From positions 6,806,044-6,866,043 of the forward strand of contig NC_088301.1 in assembly GCF_032854445.1 (NCBI RefSeq): DNA of 60,000 nt, in the 5' to 3' direction. The notes beneath the pieces were generated by a model. The model was not told where the DNA came from, did no database searches, and was given only the letters and a program-made list of their open reading frames with translations. A program made the position numbers and the translations under genes. Position 1 is the first letter of the stretch; the number at the start of each line of letters is the position of its first letter. Positions 59,097 to 60,000 of the stretch are shown here, piece after piece. This DNA is from Liolophura sinensis (lineage: Eukaryota; Mollusca; Polyplacophora; Chitonida; Chitonidae).

Positions 59097-60000
59097 GTAT
59101 GTCTCTGTAAGCAGAATGGCAACGCCAGCCCAGTAGGGCAGTTTTGAGATTTGACATTAGACCGTCATGGTGAAGGTTCTATTTGCTTTGACGTTGTCTC
59201 TTTACGGCATTGTCAGTGCTAATCAGTGCATTTAAATAAAATGCGGTTATGTATAATAAATAATATTAGCCTTAATCTTTTTATTTCCTGAAATGTTTAC
59301 TCTAGATGATTTTTTTAGGTTTTGAATGTATTAAATTTAAATTACGTTAAAGTTAAAGGGCACAATTTTGCCCTTGCCACCATGAAGAGAACATATCCTG
59401 ATGCAAAGTGACGTCACCAAACTGTCGTAACTTTAGAATTCACATATTGACTAATCAACAGTAGATAGCTCACCTTGCCCACAAGATAAATTTTATGAGA
59501 CACAGCTGTTATTTCAGCACAGGTTTTCATCAGCTTTAGCTCACACCAAAGAATGGGTAGGGCAGATGGCATGACTGACTCACAACATTTAGTTTGGTGC
59601 TCATAATTTGTTTTGAAATTTGACAGACCTGCAATTTTTGGCACAAACAAATCAGTGTTTTTATGTTTTTTATTTCTGTATGTGACAATAGTTTAATGCC
59701 ATACTAAATAATTTTTTACTTGTACATTTGGGATCGGTTTTATTGTCTTTTTGGGAACCAGGGATACATGTCTAACCTATGGCAAGTTACTGCTGAACTT
59801 ACCACGAATGTTACATTGCACAAATGGCCCCATAAGCTCTTGTAGTATTGTCACCAAGGCCCAAGTAACAGAGTGGGAGAAATTCAACAAATTGCATGTC
59901 CAAAACCAGTTTTGAACCTGCACGTCACACATCATAGTTATGGTTAGGGCCAGTGGCTAAACTGCACCCTGATCCCCATGCATATTGAGGAATGCAAGAA
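59097..60000 (+). other. RTEL1 intron after v31, runs off the window
   Basis: No further exon was found. A perfect 10-bp palindrome GTGACGTCAC spans 59409-59418. The end (59690-59975) looks like a minus-strand SINE. Confidence 0.65.
59690..59975 (-). mobile_element. SINE-like element, reverse orientation
   Basis: The tail complement TTTAATGCCATACTAAATAA is at the left. A tRNA-like head near the right has CCAGTTTTGAACCTGC (B-box-like complement) and GGCCAGTGGCTAAACTGCAC. Confidence 0.5.

Noticed and set aside
56696-57046. A 116-codon hydrophobic frame as a membrane protein gene
   Set aside because: It sits in a T-rich intron of RTEL1 with no homology I can recognise and no splice sites in phase.

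Overview
This window is eukaryotic (metazoan) genomic DNA, AT-rich and intron-dominated. It holds one recognisable gene: most of an RTEL1 orthologue (regulator of telomere elongation helicase 1) on the + strand. I traced 31 coding exons between 305 and 59096, about 3.0 kb of coding sequence or roughly 1005 codons. All introns are GT-AG and every exon junction keeps phase except at one apparent 1-base deletion. The gene runs off both ends. The N-terminal region (Walker A, roughly the first 120 residues by comparison with the vertebrate protein) lies upstream. The end of the C-terminal C4C4 RING lies downstream.

Organism: the exon structure is animal. The introns carry many copies of a tRNA-headed SINE whose tail reads about GTAAAACACCAATCAAATAAA, and a second family ending in ACTC repeats. 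From memory such tails are common in molluscs, so a lophotrochozoan, probably a mollusc, is my best guess (moderate confidence, not testable here).

Layout: exon v1 (305-386) is followed by a 14.1 kb intron. Exons v2-v3 (14.4-15.4 kb) are followed by an 18.4 kb intron. Exons v4-v31 then follow at 0.3-1.9 kb spacing from 33.8 to 59.1 kb. The iron-sulfur cysteines are in v1, v2 and v4, the DEAH box in v5, motif III in v13, motif IV in v16, motif V across v18/v19 and motif VI in v20. A harmonin-N-like domain lies in v26-v28, a polar linker in v29-v30 and the start of a C4C4 RING in v31.

The introns are crowded with minisatellites: at least thirteen tandem arrays with unit lengths of 20, 25, 29, 30 (two), 32, 35/39, about 42 (two), 45, 50, 51 and about 97 bp. 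They also hold a ~175-180 bp tandem family, SINEs in both orientations and a MITE-like family. Several arrays touch splicing signals. A 30-bp array ends exactly on the acceptor of v22, a 50-bp array carries fifteen GTAAGT motifs, and a ~97-bp array resembles a chain of pseudo-exons. The long repeat ORFs on both strands are by-products of periodicity, not genes. No rRNA, genuine tRNA or CRISPR array was seen.
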